Source of the DNA: Flavobacterium sp. N2038
GTDB taxonomy: Bacteria; Bacteroidota; Bacteroidia; Flavobacteriales; Flavobacteriaceae
Direction: 5' to 3'
NCBI RefSeq assembly: GCF_025947185.1
Contig: NZ_CP110001.1
Span: 3,410,001 to 3,474,000 of the forward strand
DNA length: 64,000 bases
Position 1 is the stretch's first letter, and each line of letters opens with the position of its first letter. Below the pieces are notes generated by a model that had not been told where the DNA came from, did not search any database, and saw nothing but the letters and a program-made list of their open reading frames with translations. A program made the position numbers and the translations under genes. This document shows positions 35,341 through 43,579 of the stretch, one piece after another.

Positions 35341-35757
35341 CTAAAAGCGATTTGAAGAAAGATAATCCTGAAGCATAATCGTTGCAGAAATTTCATCAAT
35401 CAATCCTTTATTTTGACGTTGTTTTTTGCTTAGTCCGCTGTCAATCATCGTTTGAAATGCCATTTTTGAAGTAAAACGTTCATCTACACGAATGACTTTC
35501 ATTTCAGGAAAAATATTCGAAAAATGAGTCACAAAACCTTTTATTATCGATGCACTTTCAGACGGTTGTCCGTTCATTTGCTTTGGCTCGCCAACTAAGA
35601 CTGCTTCGACCTTTTCTTTTGCGAAATAATCTTTTAAAAAATCGATCAAAGTATTAGTTGGAATTGTGGTTAGACCCGAAGCAATAATCTGCATTTCATC
35701 GGTAACTGCAATTCCGGTACGTTTTTGTCCGTAATCTATAGAGAGAATTCTTGGCAT
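35341..35757 (-). CDS. ruvX: Putative pre-16S rRNA nuclease / RuvX (YqgF)
   Basis: A 138-residue RNase H-fold protein. Motifs: LSIDYGQKRTGIAV (N-terminal metal-binding Asp), VLVGEPKQMNGQPSE, and VDERFTSKMA. This is the standard YqgF pattern, with functions in rRNA 5' end maturation and possibly Holliday junction resolution. Complete and of normal length. Confidence 0.92.
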   Translation of the reverse strand: MPRILSIDYGQKRTGIAVTDEMQIIASGLTTIPTNTLIDFLKDYFAKEKVEAVLVGEPKQMNGQPSESASIIKGFVTHFSNIFPEMKVIRVDERFTSKMAFQTMIDSGLSKKQRQNKGLIDEISATIMLQDYLSSNRF

Positions 35758-35852
35758 TTTATAATTTTTTAAAAAAGAAAAATATTAAGCTCATTTGCAG
35801 CATTTTTTCAGAATCAAAATTACAACTTTAATCCACAATTTTTACTAAAAAC

Positions 35853-35884
35853 AAAAGTCCGTTCTGAGAAAACTCAAAACGGAC
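35853..35884 (-). terminator. Terminator of the PAS protein gene
   Basis: GTCCGTTCTGAG / CTCAAAACGGAC, 12-bp stem with one wobble pair, 4-nt loop; T-rich exit on the minus strand. Confidence 0.75.
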
Positions 35885-35919
35885 CAGAACCTAAATATGT
35901 GAACCTAAAAAACTCTTAT

Positions 35920-36549
35920 TTATCGATTAAATAATCGTCTGAAGAAACCTCTTCCCTCTTCTTCTTCCTCATCTTGTTCTTCGTACTGAGCAAATTTTGC
36001 CTGCGATTTCTCGTGCTCAAAGATCAACTCTTTAATATACTCTACATAGGATCTCTTTTTTTCTTCCAGAAAACCTATTAAATATTTCTCACTGAATTCT
36101 ACTCCGCTGGCAGCCTCAATTTGAAGCAGCTTTTTGTATAACGGTTCAATATGCATTGCAATTACTTCTTGTGGAACGGCTTGTCTTCTTCCAAAAAAAT
36201 TCGCAATTGCACCATTTTCATCTTTTGCGATCTCAAAGTCGGTAATAACCCAGTAATAACGACCTGATTTTGCTAAATTTTTCACAATAGCATGGAAGTT
36301 TTTTCCAGCTTTAAGGTTCTCCCAAAGGACCTTAAAAATAACTTTTGGCATATCCGGATGACGAATTATATTATGAGGCTGTCCCATTAATTCATAATCC
36401 TCGTAACCACAAACATCAACAAAAACTTCATTGGCATATTCAATAATACCAAAAGCATTTGTTTTACTCATAATTACTTGTGTTTTATCCCATGTAACTT
36501 CTTTATCGATGACGGTGATTGGAGTTCGAAGTTGATTTTCCTGATTCAT
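35920..36549 (-). CDS. Stand-alone PAS domain protein (Aer-like)
   Basis: A 209-residue soluble protein with one PAS domain at about residues 20-125. The block GIIEYANEVFVDVCGYEDYELMG, then HNIIRHPDMPK and GRYYWVITDFEI, is close to the PAS domain of the aerotaxis receptor Aer. There is no membrane helix, HAMP, kinase, GGDEF or methyl-accepting domain. The C-terminal third is helical with an acidic run followed by basic GRGFFRRLFNR. The protein must signal through an unknown partner or only bind ligand. Confidence 0.8.
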   Translation of the reverse strand: MNQENQLRTPITVIDKEVTWDKTQVIMSKTNAFGIIEYANEVFVDVCGYEDYELMGQPHNIIRHPDMPKVIFKVLWENLKAGKNFHAIVKNLAKSGRYYWVITDFEIAKDENGAIANFFGRRQAVPQEVIAMHIEPLYKKLLQIEAASGVEFSEKYLIGFLEEKKRSYVEYIKELIFEHEKSQAKFAQYEEQDEEEEEGRGFFRRLFNR

Positions 36550-36804
36550 TTTTTACTGCTTATAAATGTTATTTGGATTGGTAAATTTTAATTCGAATTT
36601 CTTAGAATTAATCCGACAAAAATAAAACGAAGAAAAAAATCAAAATCTGATTTTTGTCATATTTTGATAGTAAAAAAACTTTTAGTGGTTTATAAACCAA
36701 AATCAATTTACTATAGACTGAGTTTTTATATCAAATTACAAACAAAATGTTACATGTATAACACTTTCAAAAGCTTTTACTTTTTTGCTTTTCTACAAAT
36801 ACGT

Positions 36805-36812
36805 TATCTTTG
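36805..36812 (+). promoter_or_regulatory. -7 promoter element of dapD
   Basis: TATCTTTG, an exact match 16 nt before the dapD ATG. It lies within the longer frame beginning at 36664 and so supports ATG 36829. Confidence 0.6.
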
Positions 36813-36828
36813 CCAAAAATTAAAACTT

Positions 36829-37644
36829 ATGAATTCTTTACAGACTATAATAGAACAAGCTTGGGAAAACAGAGCTTTATTGCAAGAAACTACAACAACT
36901 GATGCTATCAGAGAAGTTATCGAACTTGTAGATGCCGGAAAATTACGTGTTGCCGAACCAGTTGCTGACGGTTGGCAGGTAAACGAATGGGTAAAGAAAG
37001 CGGTTGTAATGTATTTTCCAATTCAAAAAATGGAAACATGGGAATCTGGTATTTTTGAATACCACGATAAAATGTTGCTAAAAAGAGGTTATGCTGAAAA
37101 AGGAATTCGTGTAGTACCAAATGCTGTTGCACGTTATGGAGCTTATATTTCAAGTGGTGTTATCTTAATGCCAAGTTATGTAAATATTGGTGCTTATGTT
37201 GACGAAGGTACTATGGTTGACACTTGGGCAACTGTAGGAAGCTGCGCTCAAATTGGGAAAAATGTTCACTTGAGCGGTGGTGTTGGTATTGGTGGCGTTT
37301 TAGAGCCATTACAAGCTGCTCCGGTTATTATAGAAGATGGTGCTTTTATTGGTTCTCGTTGTATTGTTGTAGAAGGTGTACATGTTGGTAAAGAAGCTGT
37401 TCTTGGAGCAAACGTTTGTTTGACTGCCTCAACAAAAATTATCGATGTAACTGGTGACGAGCCTGTTGAAATGAAAGGTTTTGTTCCTGCACGTTCTGTT
37501 GTAATTCCAGGAAGTTACACTAAGAAATTTGCTGCCGGAGAATTTCAGGTTCCATGTGCTTTAATCATTGGTACCCGTAAACCATCTACAGATTTAAAAA
37601 CATCTTTAAATAATGCACTACGTGAATACGACGTTGCTGTATAA
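36829..37644 (+). CDS. dapD: 2,3,4,5-tetrahydropyridine-2,6-dicarboxylate N-succinyltransferase
   Basis: A 271-residue enzyme of the succinylase branch of lysine/diaminopimelate synthesis. I start at ATG 36829 (MNSLQTIIEQ); the longer frame contains the promoter. The N-terminal helical domain (1-100) is followed by a left-handed beta-helix (GAYISSGVILMPSYVNIGAY, GTMVDTWATVGSCAQIG) and a C-terminal PARSVVIPGSY region. Length and motifs are standard for DapD. Confidence 0.93.
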   Translation: MNSLQTIIEQAWENRALLQETTTTDAIREVIELVDAGKLRVAEPVADGWQVNEWVKKAVVMYFPIQKMETWESGIFEYHDKMLLKRGYAEKGIRVVPNAVARYGAYISSGVILMPSYVNIGAYVDEGTMVDTWATVGSCAQIGKNVHLSGGVGIGGVLEPLQAAPVIIEDGAFIGSRCIVVEGVHVGKEAVLGANVCLTASTKIIDVTGDEPVEMKGFVPARSVVIPGSYTKKFAAGEFQVPCALIIGTRKPSTDLKTSLNNALREYDVAV

Positions 37645-37660
37645 ATTTTAAATTCCAAAT

Positions 37661-37710
37661 AAAAAAAATCCAAATCCCAATCTATATCAATTGGAATTTG
37701 GATTTTTTTT
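37661..37710 (+). terminator. dapD terminator
   Basis: A 20-bp stem with one wobble pair between 37661-37680 and 37691-37710, ending in eight Ts. Confidence 0.85.
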
Positions 37711-37939
37711 ATTGCTTTTTTTTTTAATAAACAGGATCTTTCAGTCTAAAATCACATTCATTAAAAAACTACATGATTCACTCTGCCCTCAAAGTCCTTT
37801 TCCAATTTAGCAGCAAACAAAACAATTAATGTATGTTTTGAAGCAAATAGAGCCTACAAAAAGGGCTTATCTCAAATTTGCAACTGCCTCTGCATATAAC
37901 GTTTATCAAGATATACAAAAACAATATTAATCAAAAAAC

Positions 37940-38665
37940 CTAAAATAAACTGAATCTCCCAAATTTAAGTTTAAGCTTAAAAGCCAACAGATTATCTGTT
38001 CCTTTAATATCAATTCGTTTAATTTTATATCGATCCTTAAAAGGAAATGCATCCGAACGATTTCCTCTCCTTAATCCAAATTTCATAGCATTTTCAGACA
38101 AAAAATTTTTTAAGACGCTATTCTTACTTTTCGTTTTTGGATAATCCTCATACGGACAAGCAAATGCAGGACAAACCTTTAGATTATTATTTTTTAGAAC
38201 TTCTTCACATTTCAAAAAACTATTTTCAATTCCCTCTATATTTAATAATCTGTATTTTTTACACTCATAAGAATGATACCCCAATTCAACTAAATCAGAC
38301 GGAACTTTTTTTAACTGGTCCATACTCATTATTTTTTGACTGCTATCATCCTTATAATCATCCACGAAATCAGTCTTTTTTATACAATGAAACGGGATAA
38401 AAAAACTAGCCTTTAAATTGTATTTTTCTAATAATGGAATTACATAAATCAATTGATTTTCAGCGACATCATCAAAGGTCAAAATGATACTTTTTGGAGG
38501 AATTCTAAATAGATTTGCTAATTCTGTAAAATGAAATGTGATATACTTATTTTCGGTTAAATATTTAAATTGTTTTTCTAAATTCTGAACGGAAATGGTT
38601 AAACTACTTTGTTCCGCTTTTGACAGGCAGACATTATGATACATTAAAATTGGCAGCTTTTTCAT
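37940..38665 (-). CDS. Polysaccharide deacetylase (NodB-like) family protein
   Basis: A 241-residue protein. The NodB fold is shown by ILMYHNVC at the N terminus, the TFDD metal-site motif at residues 63-66, and the third motif ACPYEDYP near 169. The second motif, usually H-x3-H/S, reads H131-S-Y-E-C135, so a Cys replaces the second ligand. No signal peptide is visible. It may remove acetyl groups from a glycan or precursor, in line with the neighbouring LPS-type glycosyltransferases, but activity is uncertain. Confidence 0.8.
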   Translation of the reverse strand: MKKLPILMYHNVCLSKAEQSSLTISVQNLEKQFKYLTENKYITFHFTELANLFRIPPKSIILTFDDVAENQLIYVIPLLEKYNLKASFFIPFHCIKKTDFVDDYKDDSSQKIMSMDQLKKVPSDLVELGYHSYECKKYRLLNIEGIENSFLKCEEVLKNNNLKVCPAFACPYEDYPKTKSKNSVLKNFLSENAMKFGLRRGNRSDAFPFKDRYKIKRIDIKGTDNLLAFKLKLKFGRFSLF

Positions 38666-39006
38666 TATTTTGTAGGATTTTTACGTAAAAATACTACTTT
38701 AATATTACTTTTCTATATTGAATCGATAATAAAACACCAAAATGGAACCATCATAAATTAGCATCTTATTATTTACTTTCGATGTTGGTATACTGGCAAC
38801 TTCAAGACAGGAAATAATAAAAATTTATCTGCAAAACACACTATAGCCTTTAAATTATATCTCCGGAATTTTAGATTACATCTCTGATTATAAATCATAA
38901 AAAAAGGATCAAATTTATATAAAATTTGATCCTGAACTTTTTAAAGACACTATTTATTGTTTTTTAAATCGTCATTTATAATTACCCGCAAAATATTGCT
39001 CAAAAT
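38666..39006. other. 341-bp gap upstream of the deacetylase gene
   Basis: Holds the terminator of the glycosyltransferase on the right (38906-38932) and presumably the deacetylase promoter. No open frame of interest is seen. Confidence 0.45.
38906..38932 (-). terminator. Terminator of the WaaE-like glycosyltransferase gene
   Basis: A perfect 11-bp stem GGATCAAATTT / AAATTTGATCC with a 5-nt loop, and T-rich on the minus-strand exit. Confidence 0.75.
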
Positions 39007-39771
39007 TTAATGGTTTCTTTTGCTTTCAGTTTCTTTTTGGAGTTTTAAAAGCTTTGCATATTTCATATAAGAGAAAAAACTCTGAATCATTGCAATTGAC
39101 AATCCGTCGATACCATTAAAAATTCCTTTCTTAAAAAAGTAACAACGCACAAAAGCTACTGTACCATTAAGAACCGGTTTAAAAGCATTAATTCTTTTTC
39201 CCTGATCAAATAATTGTTGCGCATGCCAACCAGAATATTGGTTCTTTTTGGCAATAATCTGATCTAAGGAATCCCAGCCATAATGCAGAATATGCACTGC
39301 AACTTTCTTTTCGTTTTGAGTTATGATTTTCTGATGTACAATAGAATCTGAAGGACGTGCCGTTTGTTTATTAAAGAAACGAACTTTATGATCTGGGTAC
39401 CAGCCCGAGAAATCGATTAATTTGTTTCCTAAAAAGTTTTTCACTCTAAAACTAAAGGCATCATAATTTCCTTCCAGATATTTTTTATCCAAAATATATT
39501 GCTCAGCATCTTTATCCAGAAATTCATCGGCATCAAGATTTAAAATCCAGTCGTTTTTGCAATAAGGCAAACCATGTGTACGTTGCGGCCCATCACCCAG
39601 AAAAGCCTGCTCAATAACTATTGCACCTTTTTCTTTGGCAATTTCAACTGTACGATCTTTACTAAAAGAGTCTACAATAATAACCTCATTGCAAACTTTT
39701 AATAAAGCATCAATACATTTTCCAATGTTTTTTTCTTCGTTGAAAGTAATAACCAAACCACTAATTCCCAT
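39007..39771 (-). CDS. Family 2 glycosyltransferase, WaaE/KdtX-like
   Basis: A 254-residue GT-A glycosyltransferase. I start at ATG 39771 (MGISGLVITFNEE) rather than GTG 39795. It has the N-terminal nucleotide-sugar site VITFNEEKNIGKC, VDSFSKDRTVEIA and the metal-binding DAD in LNLDADEFL. WYPDHKVRFF and the HxxxYGWDSL region match the lipopolysaccharide core beta-glucosyltransferase (WaaE/KdtX) subgroup. It likely adds a sugar to the LPS inner core on the cytoplasmic face. Confidence 0.85.
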   Translation of the reverse strand: MGISGLVITFNEEKNIGKCIDALLKVCNEVIIVDSFSKDRTVEIAKEKGAIVIEQAFLGDGPQRTHGLPYCKNDWILNLDADEFLDKDAEQYILDKKYLEGNYDAFSFRVKNFLGNKLIDFSGWYPDHKVRFFNKQTARPSDSIVHQKIITQNEKKVAVHILHYGWDSLDQIIAKKNQYSGWHAQQLFDQGKRINAFKPVLNGTVAFVRCYFFKKGIFNGIDGLSIAMIQSFFSYMKYAKLLKLQKETESKRNH

Positions 39772-39898
39772 CGTAAATTTTAATTTATTGACCACAAAAA
39801 TATAACTTTTTCGTTTAGTTTAATCTTATTGCGGGCATCACTTGTACACTAACTAAAATAGTTTGTACTTTAGCCTGCAAATTGAATTATAAAAACAA

Positions 39899-40963
39899 AT
39901 GAGAATATTAGTTATTCAGCAAAAGAGAATTGGAGACGTATTAACAAGTACAATAATCTGTAACAACTTAAAAACTAAGTTTCCGGAAGCTAAGATAGAC
40001 TATATGTGTTATCCTAATTCCGTAGATGTTTTAAAAGAAAATCCAAACATTGATACTATTATTCCGTTAACCAATAAGGTTAGAAAATCTATTCCTTCTT
40101 TGTTTAAATTTATTTTTCAGATCAGAAAAAGAAAATACAATGCTGTAATTGATGTTTACAGTAAACTAGAAACCAACCTGATTACGCTATTTTCCGGGGC
40201 AAAGTATAAAGTTTCTTACCACAAATGGTATTCTAATGTATTTTACAACCATAGTTACGAACGTTTTGATGCCATTAAATCTGAATACGGTCTGGCTATC
40301 GAAAACAGATTATTACTGCTAAAACCTTTCATCTCAGAAAAAATTACAGATGTAAAACCTAAAATCTTTCTAAAAGAATCTGAAATTGCTGAAGCAAAAG
40401 ATCTTTTAAAAAGCTACAATATCGATAGTGAAAAGCCATTGATTATGTTTGGTATCCTGGGAAGCGAGGTTTATAAAACGTATCCTCTTGAGGGAATGGC
40501 AAAAATTATTGATTTTACTGTCGCTAAAACGAATGCTACAATTATTTTCAATTACATTCCGGATCAGAAAGAGCAAGCCTTAGAAGTCTATAATTATTGC
40601 ACAGAAGAGACTAAAAAACATATTGTTTTTGATTTATACTGTACAGAACTACGTCCGTTTTTAGCATTATTATCTCAATGTGAGATGTTAATAGGAAACG
40701 AAGGCGGTGCTGTAAATATGGCAAAAGCACTTGAAATTCCAACTTTTTCAATTTTTACTCCTTCAGTAAGAAAAGAAACCTGGCAATTATTTGAAAACGA
40801 AGCCAAAAACGCCTCAATTCACCTAAAAGATCTAAAACCGGAAATCTACGAACAACATACTGAACAATATATTAAGGAGCATACTTTTGAATATTATGCA
40901 GAGTATCCTCTGGAACTTATGCTGAAAAAATTAGAAGCTTATTTTCAAGAATATAAAAATTGA
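39899..40963 (+). CDS. Family 9 glycosyltransferase (heptosyltransferase-like)
   Basis: A 354-residue GT-B protein. The N-terminal RILVIQQKRIGDVLTSTII matches the heptosyltransferase RxGD motif. The C-terminal GNEGGAVNMAKALEIPTFSIF replaces the usual D-T-G-x2-H donor site, so the donor sugar may differ from ADP-heptose. The gene starts the plus-strand part of the LPS-core type cluster and is followed by a GT2 gene 19 nt later. Confidence 0.85.
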   Translation: MRILVIQQKRIGDVLTSTIICNNLKTKFPEAKIDYMCYPNSVDVLKENPNIDTIIPLTNKVRKSIPSLFKFIFQIRKRKYNAVIDVYSKLETNLITLFSGAKYKVSYHKWYSNVFYNHSYERFDAIKSEYGLAIENRLLLLKPFISEKITDVKPKIFLKESEIAEAKDLLKSYNIDSEKPLIMFGILGSEVYKTYPLEGMAKIIDFTVAKTNATIIFNYIPDQKEQALEVYNYCTEETKKHIVFDLYCTELRPFLALLSQCEMLIGNEGGAVNMAKALEIPTFSIFTPSVRKETWQLFENEAKNASIHLKDLKPEIYEQHTEQYIKEHTFEYYAEYPLELMLKKLEAYFQEYKN

Positions 40964-40982
40964 AAAAGTAAAAAGCATTCCT

Positions 40983-41750
40983 ATGAATGAAAAGCAAAAA
41001 TTATCAGTTCTGATTATTACGCTTAACGAAGAATATCGCATAAAATCGCTTCTTGAAGATATTGATTTTGCCGATGAAATAATCGTTGTTGATTCTTATA
41101 GCACGGATCAGACGGTTAATATCGTCGAATCATTCCCTAATGTAAAATTAATTCAGAATCCTTTTATTAATTATACTTCGCAGCGCAATTTTGCTTTAAA
41201 TCAGGCCAAAAATTCCTGGATATTGTTTATCGATGCTGATGAACAACTGACTCCGGATTTAAAAGCTGAAATTAGTTCGGTCATAAATGACAAAAATGCT
41301 GCGAGCGCCTATCTTGTCTACCGCACTTTTATGTTTAAAAACAAAAAACTCAATTTTAGCGGATGGCAGACCGATAAAATTTTCCGCCTTTTTAATAAAT
41401 CAGATTGCCGTTACAATGAAGAAAGAATGGTTCATGAAAAACTAGTTGTAAATGGCCGAATTTCTACCTTAAAAAATAAAATAATACACTTTTCATATAT
41501 TTCTTTCTCGGATTATCAGGCAAAAATGTATCAATATGGAATTTTTAAAGCTCGTGAAAAATTAAAAAAAGGACAAAAACCATCTTTTTTATTAATGGCT
41601 TTTCATCCTTTATATACTTTTTTATATCAATTTATAATTCGCTTGGGCTTTTTGGACGGCACTAAAGGAATCACGATATGCTATTTAAACGCTTACAGTA
41701 TCTTTATTAGGTACAAAGAACTAAAACGTATTACTTCTTCCAGAATTTAA
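40983..41750 (+). CDS. Family 2 glycosyltransferase, WaaE/KdtX-like (second copy)
   Basis: A 255-residue GT-A protein with VLIITLNEEYRIKSLL, VDSYSTDQTVNIVE, TSQRNFAL and the DAD motif (FIDADEQL). It is a paralogue of the gene at 39007-39771, with the GWQTDKIFRLFNK segment in the same place. It has a hydrophobic C-terminal region (FLLMAFHPLYTFLYQFIIRLG). Its last 20 bp overlap the end of the convergent Kdo-kinase-like gene. Confidence 0.85.
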   Translation: MNEKQKLSVLIITLNEEYRIKSLLEDIDFADEIIVVDSYSTDQTVNIVESFPNVKLIQNPFINYTSQRNFALNQAKNSWILFIDADEQLTPDLKAEISSVINDKNAASAYLVYRTFMFKNKKLNFSGWQTDKIFRLFNKSDCRYNEERMVHEKLVVNGRISTLKNKIIHFSYISFSDYQAKMYQYGIFKAREKLKKGQKPSFLLMAFHPLYTFLYQFIIRLGFLDGTKGITICYLNAYSIFIRYKELKRITSSRI

Positions 41751-42498
41751 ATTTCTTTTTCAGACGTTTTTTTCTATAAAACTGTTCCTGAAAATCTGAT
41801 GTAAATTTCCATAAAGTTTCAAAAATCTTTTGCTCAGATTCTTCTTTGTAAAACTTTGCATATTCATTGCTCATTACTGCCACCATTTCTTTTAACGGAG
41901 TCAGACGACACAAATTTTTCATACGCATTTCAAAAGACATTGACGCATGAAATTCCATTCGGTTTAAATCAACCAGAAAGAAGTCATAATTTCCACTGGC
42001 ATTCTTTTTAATCAAAGTATTTCCCGGCGAATGATCTAAAAATTCGATTCCTTTTTCATGAAGATCAAAACTGAATTTTGTGAATTGCCTTAATATATTG
42101 TCGTGATCCGGAAAATCAGGAATTTCTACAAGTTCTCTGTAAGTCAGATCACAAACCAATTGTTCACTGACATAAAAACTTTTCTCTAAACCTACAATCG
42201 AAGAAAACTCTGCAAAAGCAATTGGTTTTGGTGTACCAACGCCAAGTTCCAATAATCGGTTTGCAAACTCAAAAGAACGTTTTGCTTTTGATTTTCTAAA
42301 ATATTTGTAGGCTATTTTATTTATTAAATGCGGAACCTTAAACGATTTTATATTTATTTTTTGATTGTCTAAATCAAAAAGTTTTATCTGATTACGCTGA
42401 CCAATGACAAAGTCTTCTCCTTTGGTATTAAAAAACTGAATATATTCAAGAAGAATATTTTCAAATTTTTCATATCCGCGATTTAATCTTAAAATCAT
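41731..42498 (-). CDS. Lipopolysaccharide kinase, InaA/KdkA-like
   Basis: A 255-residue small kinase-fold protein. I start at ATG 42498 because a -7 element overlaps the longer frame. The catalytic loop GIEFLDHSPGNTLI and the metal site LVDLNRM (residues about 175-205), after an N-lobe Lys in KSFKVPHLINKIAYKYFRKSK, match 3-deoxy-manno-octulosonate kinase (KdkA) and InaA. It probably phosphorylates a sugar of the LPS inner core. It is the only minus-strand gene inside the plus-strand cluster. Confidence 0.82.
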   Translation of the reverse strand: MILRLNRGYEKFENILLEYIQFFNTKGEDFVIGQRNQIKLFDLDNQKINIKSFKVPHLINKIAYKYFRKSKAKRSFEFANRLLELGVGTPKPIAFAEFSSIVGLEKSFYVSEQLVCDLTYRELVEIPDFPDHDNILRQFTKFSFDLHEKGIEFLDHSPGNTLIKKNASGNYDFFLVDLNRMEFHASMSFEMRMKNLCRLTPLKEMVAVMSNEYAKFYKEESEQKIFETLWKFTSDFQEQFYRKKRLKKKFKFWKK

Positions 42499-42512
42499 AA
42501 AAATTGTTTCAG

Positions 42513-42520
42513 CAAATTTA
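42513..42520 (-). promoter_or_regulatory. -7 promoter element of the LPS kinase gene
   Basis: TAAATTTG on the minus strand, an exact match, 14 nt before ATG 42498. Confidence 0.55.
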
Positions 42521-42558
42521 GCTAGTTTTACCAACTAATAAAAACAATTTCACAGATA

Positions 42559-43509
42559 ATGTATATAACCTTAATAAGTCTTGATAACTGGGGCCTCAAC
42601 AAACATATTGCGTCAAGTCTGGAAAAACAAGGACATGTTGTTCATCATATCGATTTTAACACGTTTAAATACAAATATCCTTCTGTATTGCATAAAGCTA
42701 ATAATTTTATTCTAAAAGCTTTTTTCAAAACAAATTTAAAGCACCTGCATTATGGAAAAGAAATTATAAATCAGTTACAAAAAAACAATCAGATTCAGGA
42801 TGTTATTTTAACTATAAAAGGAGATTTTATAGATCCAAAAAGCATTTTAGAGTTCAAAAACTATACTAAAAAGTCTGTTGGCTTTTTTAATGACAATACA
42901 TATCGTTGCCCGAAAATCAAACGTGTTCTGCATTGTTTTGATGAAGTTTTTTCATTCGAAAAAGAAGATTGCGCCAAATTCAATTTAAAATTTGCCTCAA
43001 ACTGGATTTACACTTCTAAATCTGCAGAAAACAACAACCAATTTGATTTTGATGTTTTCAACATCAGTTCTATAGACAAAAGACTGCCTATTTTAAAGCG
43101 AATTGCAAACAATCTGGCTTCTCAAAATATAAATTTCAAGTTCATTATATATGACAAAAAGAAAAATGACGAGGATAAAAACATTACTTACATCAGAAAA
43201 CACATGCCTTTGTCTGAAGTAAATGATTATATCAGCCGATCAAAAGTACTTTTAGACATCAACAGACTTGGTCAGGCTGGTTTAACCTTCAGGGTTTTTG
43301 AAAGTTTAGGTTTAGAGAAAAAACTAATCACAACAAACTCAGATATCAAAAACTACGATTTTTACAATCCGAACAATATCTTAATCATCGATGAAAATAA
43401 TCCGGTGGTTCCTGCTGATTTTTTTAAAAATGAGTACGAGAAAATACCCGATTCTATTTTACACAAATATACTTTGGAAGGCTGGACCGAAATTGTGGTT
43501 TTAAAATAA
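42559..43509 (+). CDS. Putative glycosyltransferase (CgeB-like GT-B)
   Basis: A 316-residue protein with a Rossmann-like N terminus (YITLISLDNWGLNKHIASSL) and a C-terminal half with RSKVLLDINRLGQAGLTFRVFESLGLEKKLITT. This is the pattern of CgeB-type or capsule-type glycosyltransferases, with an Arg and a Glu positioned as in GT-B donor sites (FRVFE). Substrate is unknown; the LPS-core cluster context supports a sugar-transfer role. Confidence 0.7.
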   Translation: MYITLISLDNWGLNKHIASSLEKQGHVVHHIDFNTFKYKYPSVLHKANNFILKAFFKTNLKHLHYGKEIINQLQKNNQIQDVILTIKGDFIDPKSILEFKNYTKKSVGFFNDNTYRCPKIKRVLHCFDEVFSFEKEDCAKFNLKFASNWIYTSKSAENNNQFDFDVFNISSIDKRLPILKRIANNLASQNINFKFIIYDKKKNDEDKNITYIRKHMPLSEVNDYISRSKVLLDINRLGQAGLTFRVFESLGLEKKLITTNSDIKNYDFYNPNNILIIDENNPVVPADFFKNEYEKIPDSILHKYTLEGWTEIVVLK

Positions 43510-43579
43510 TCCGCTATTAAAGAGAACGAGTTTCTTGTTCTTACTTTCTTTTGATACACAGACCATCAGATAAAATTAA

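Noticed and set aside
36664..36828. A 55-residue N-terminal extension of DapD
   Set aside because: It contains the dapD promoter element, and the shorter protein has the normal DapD length.
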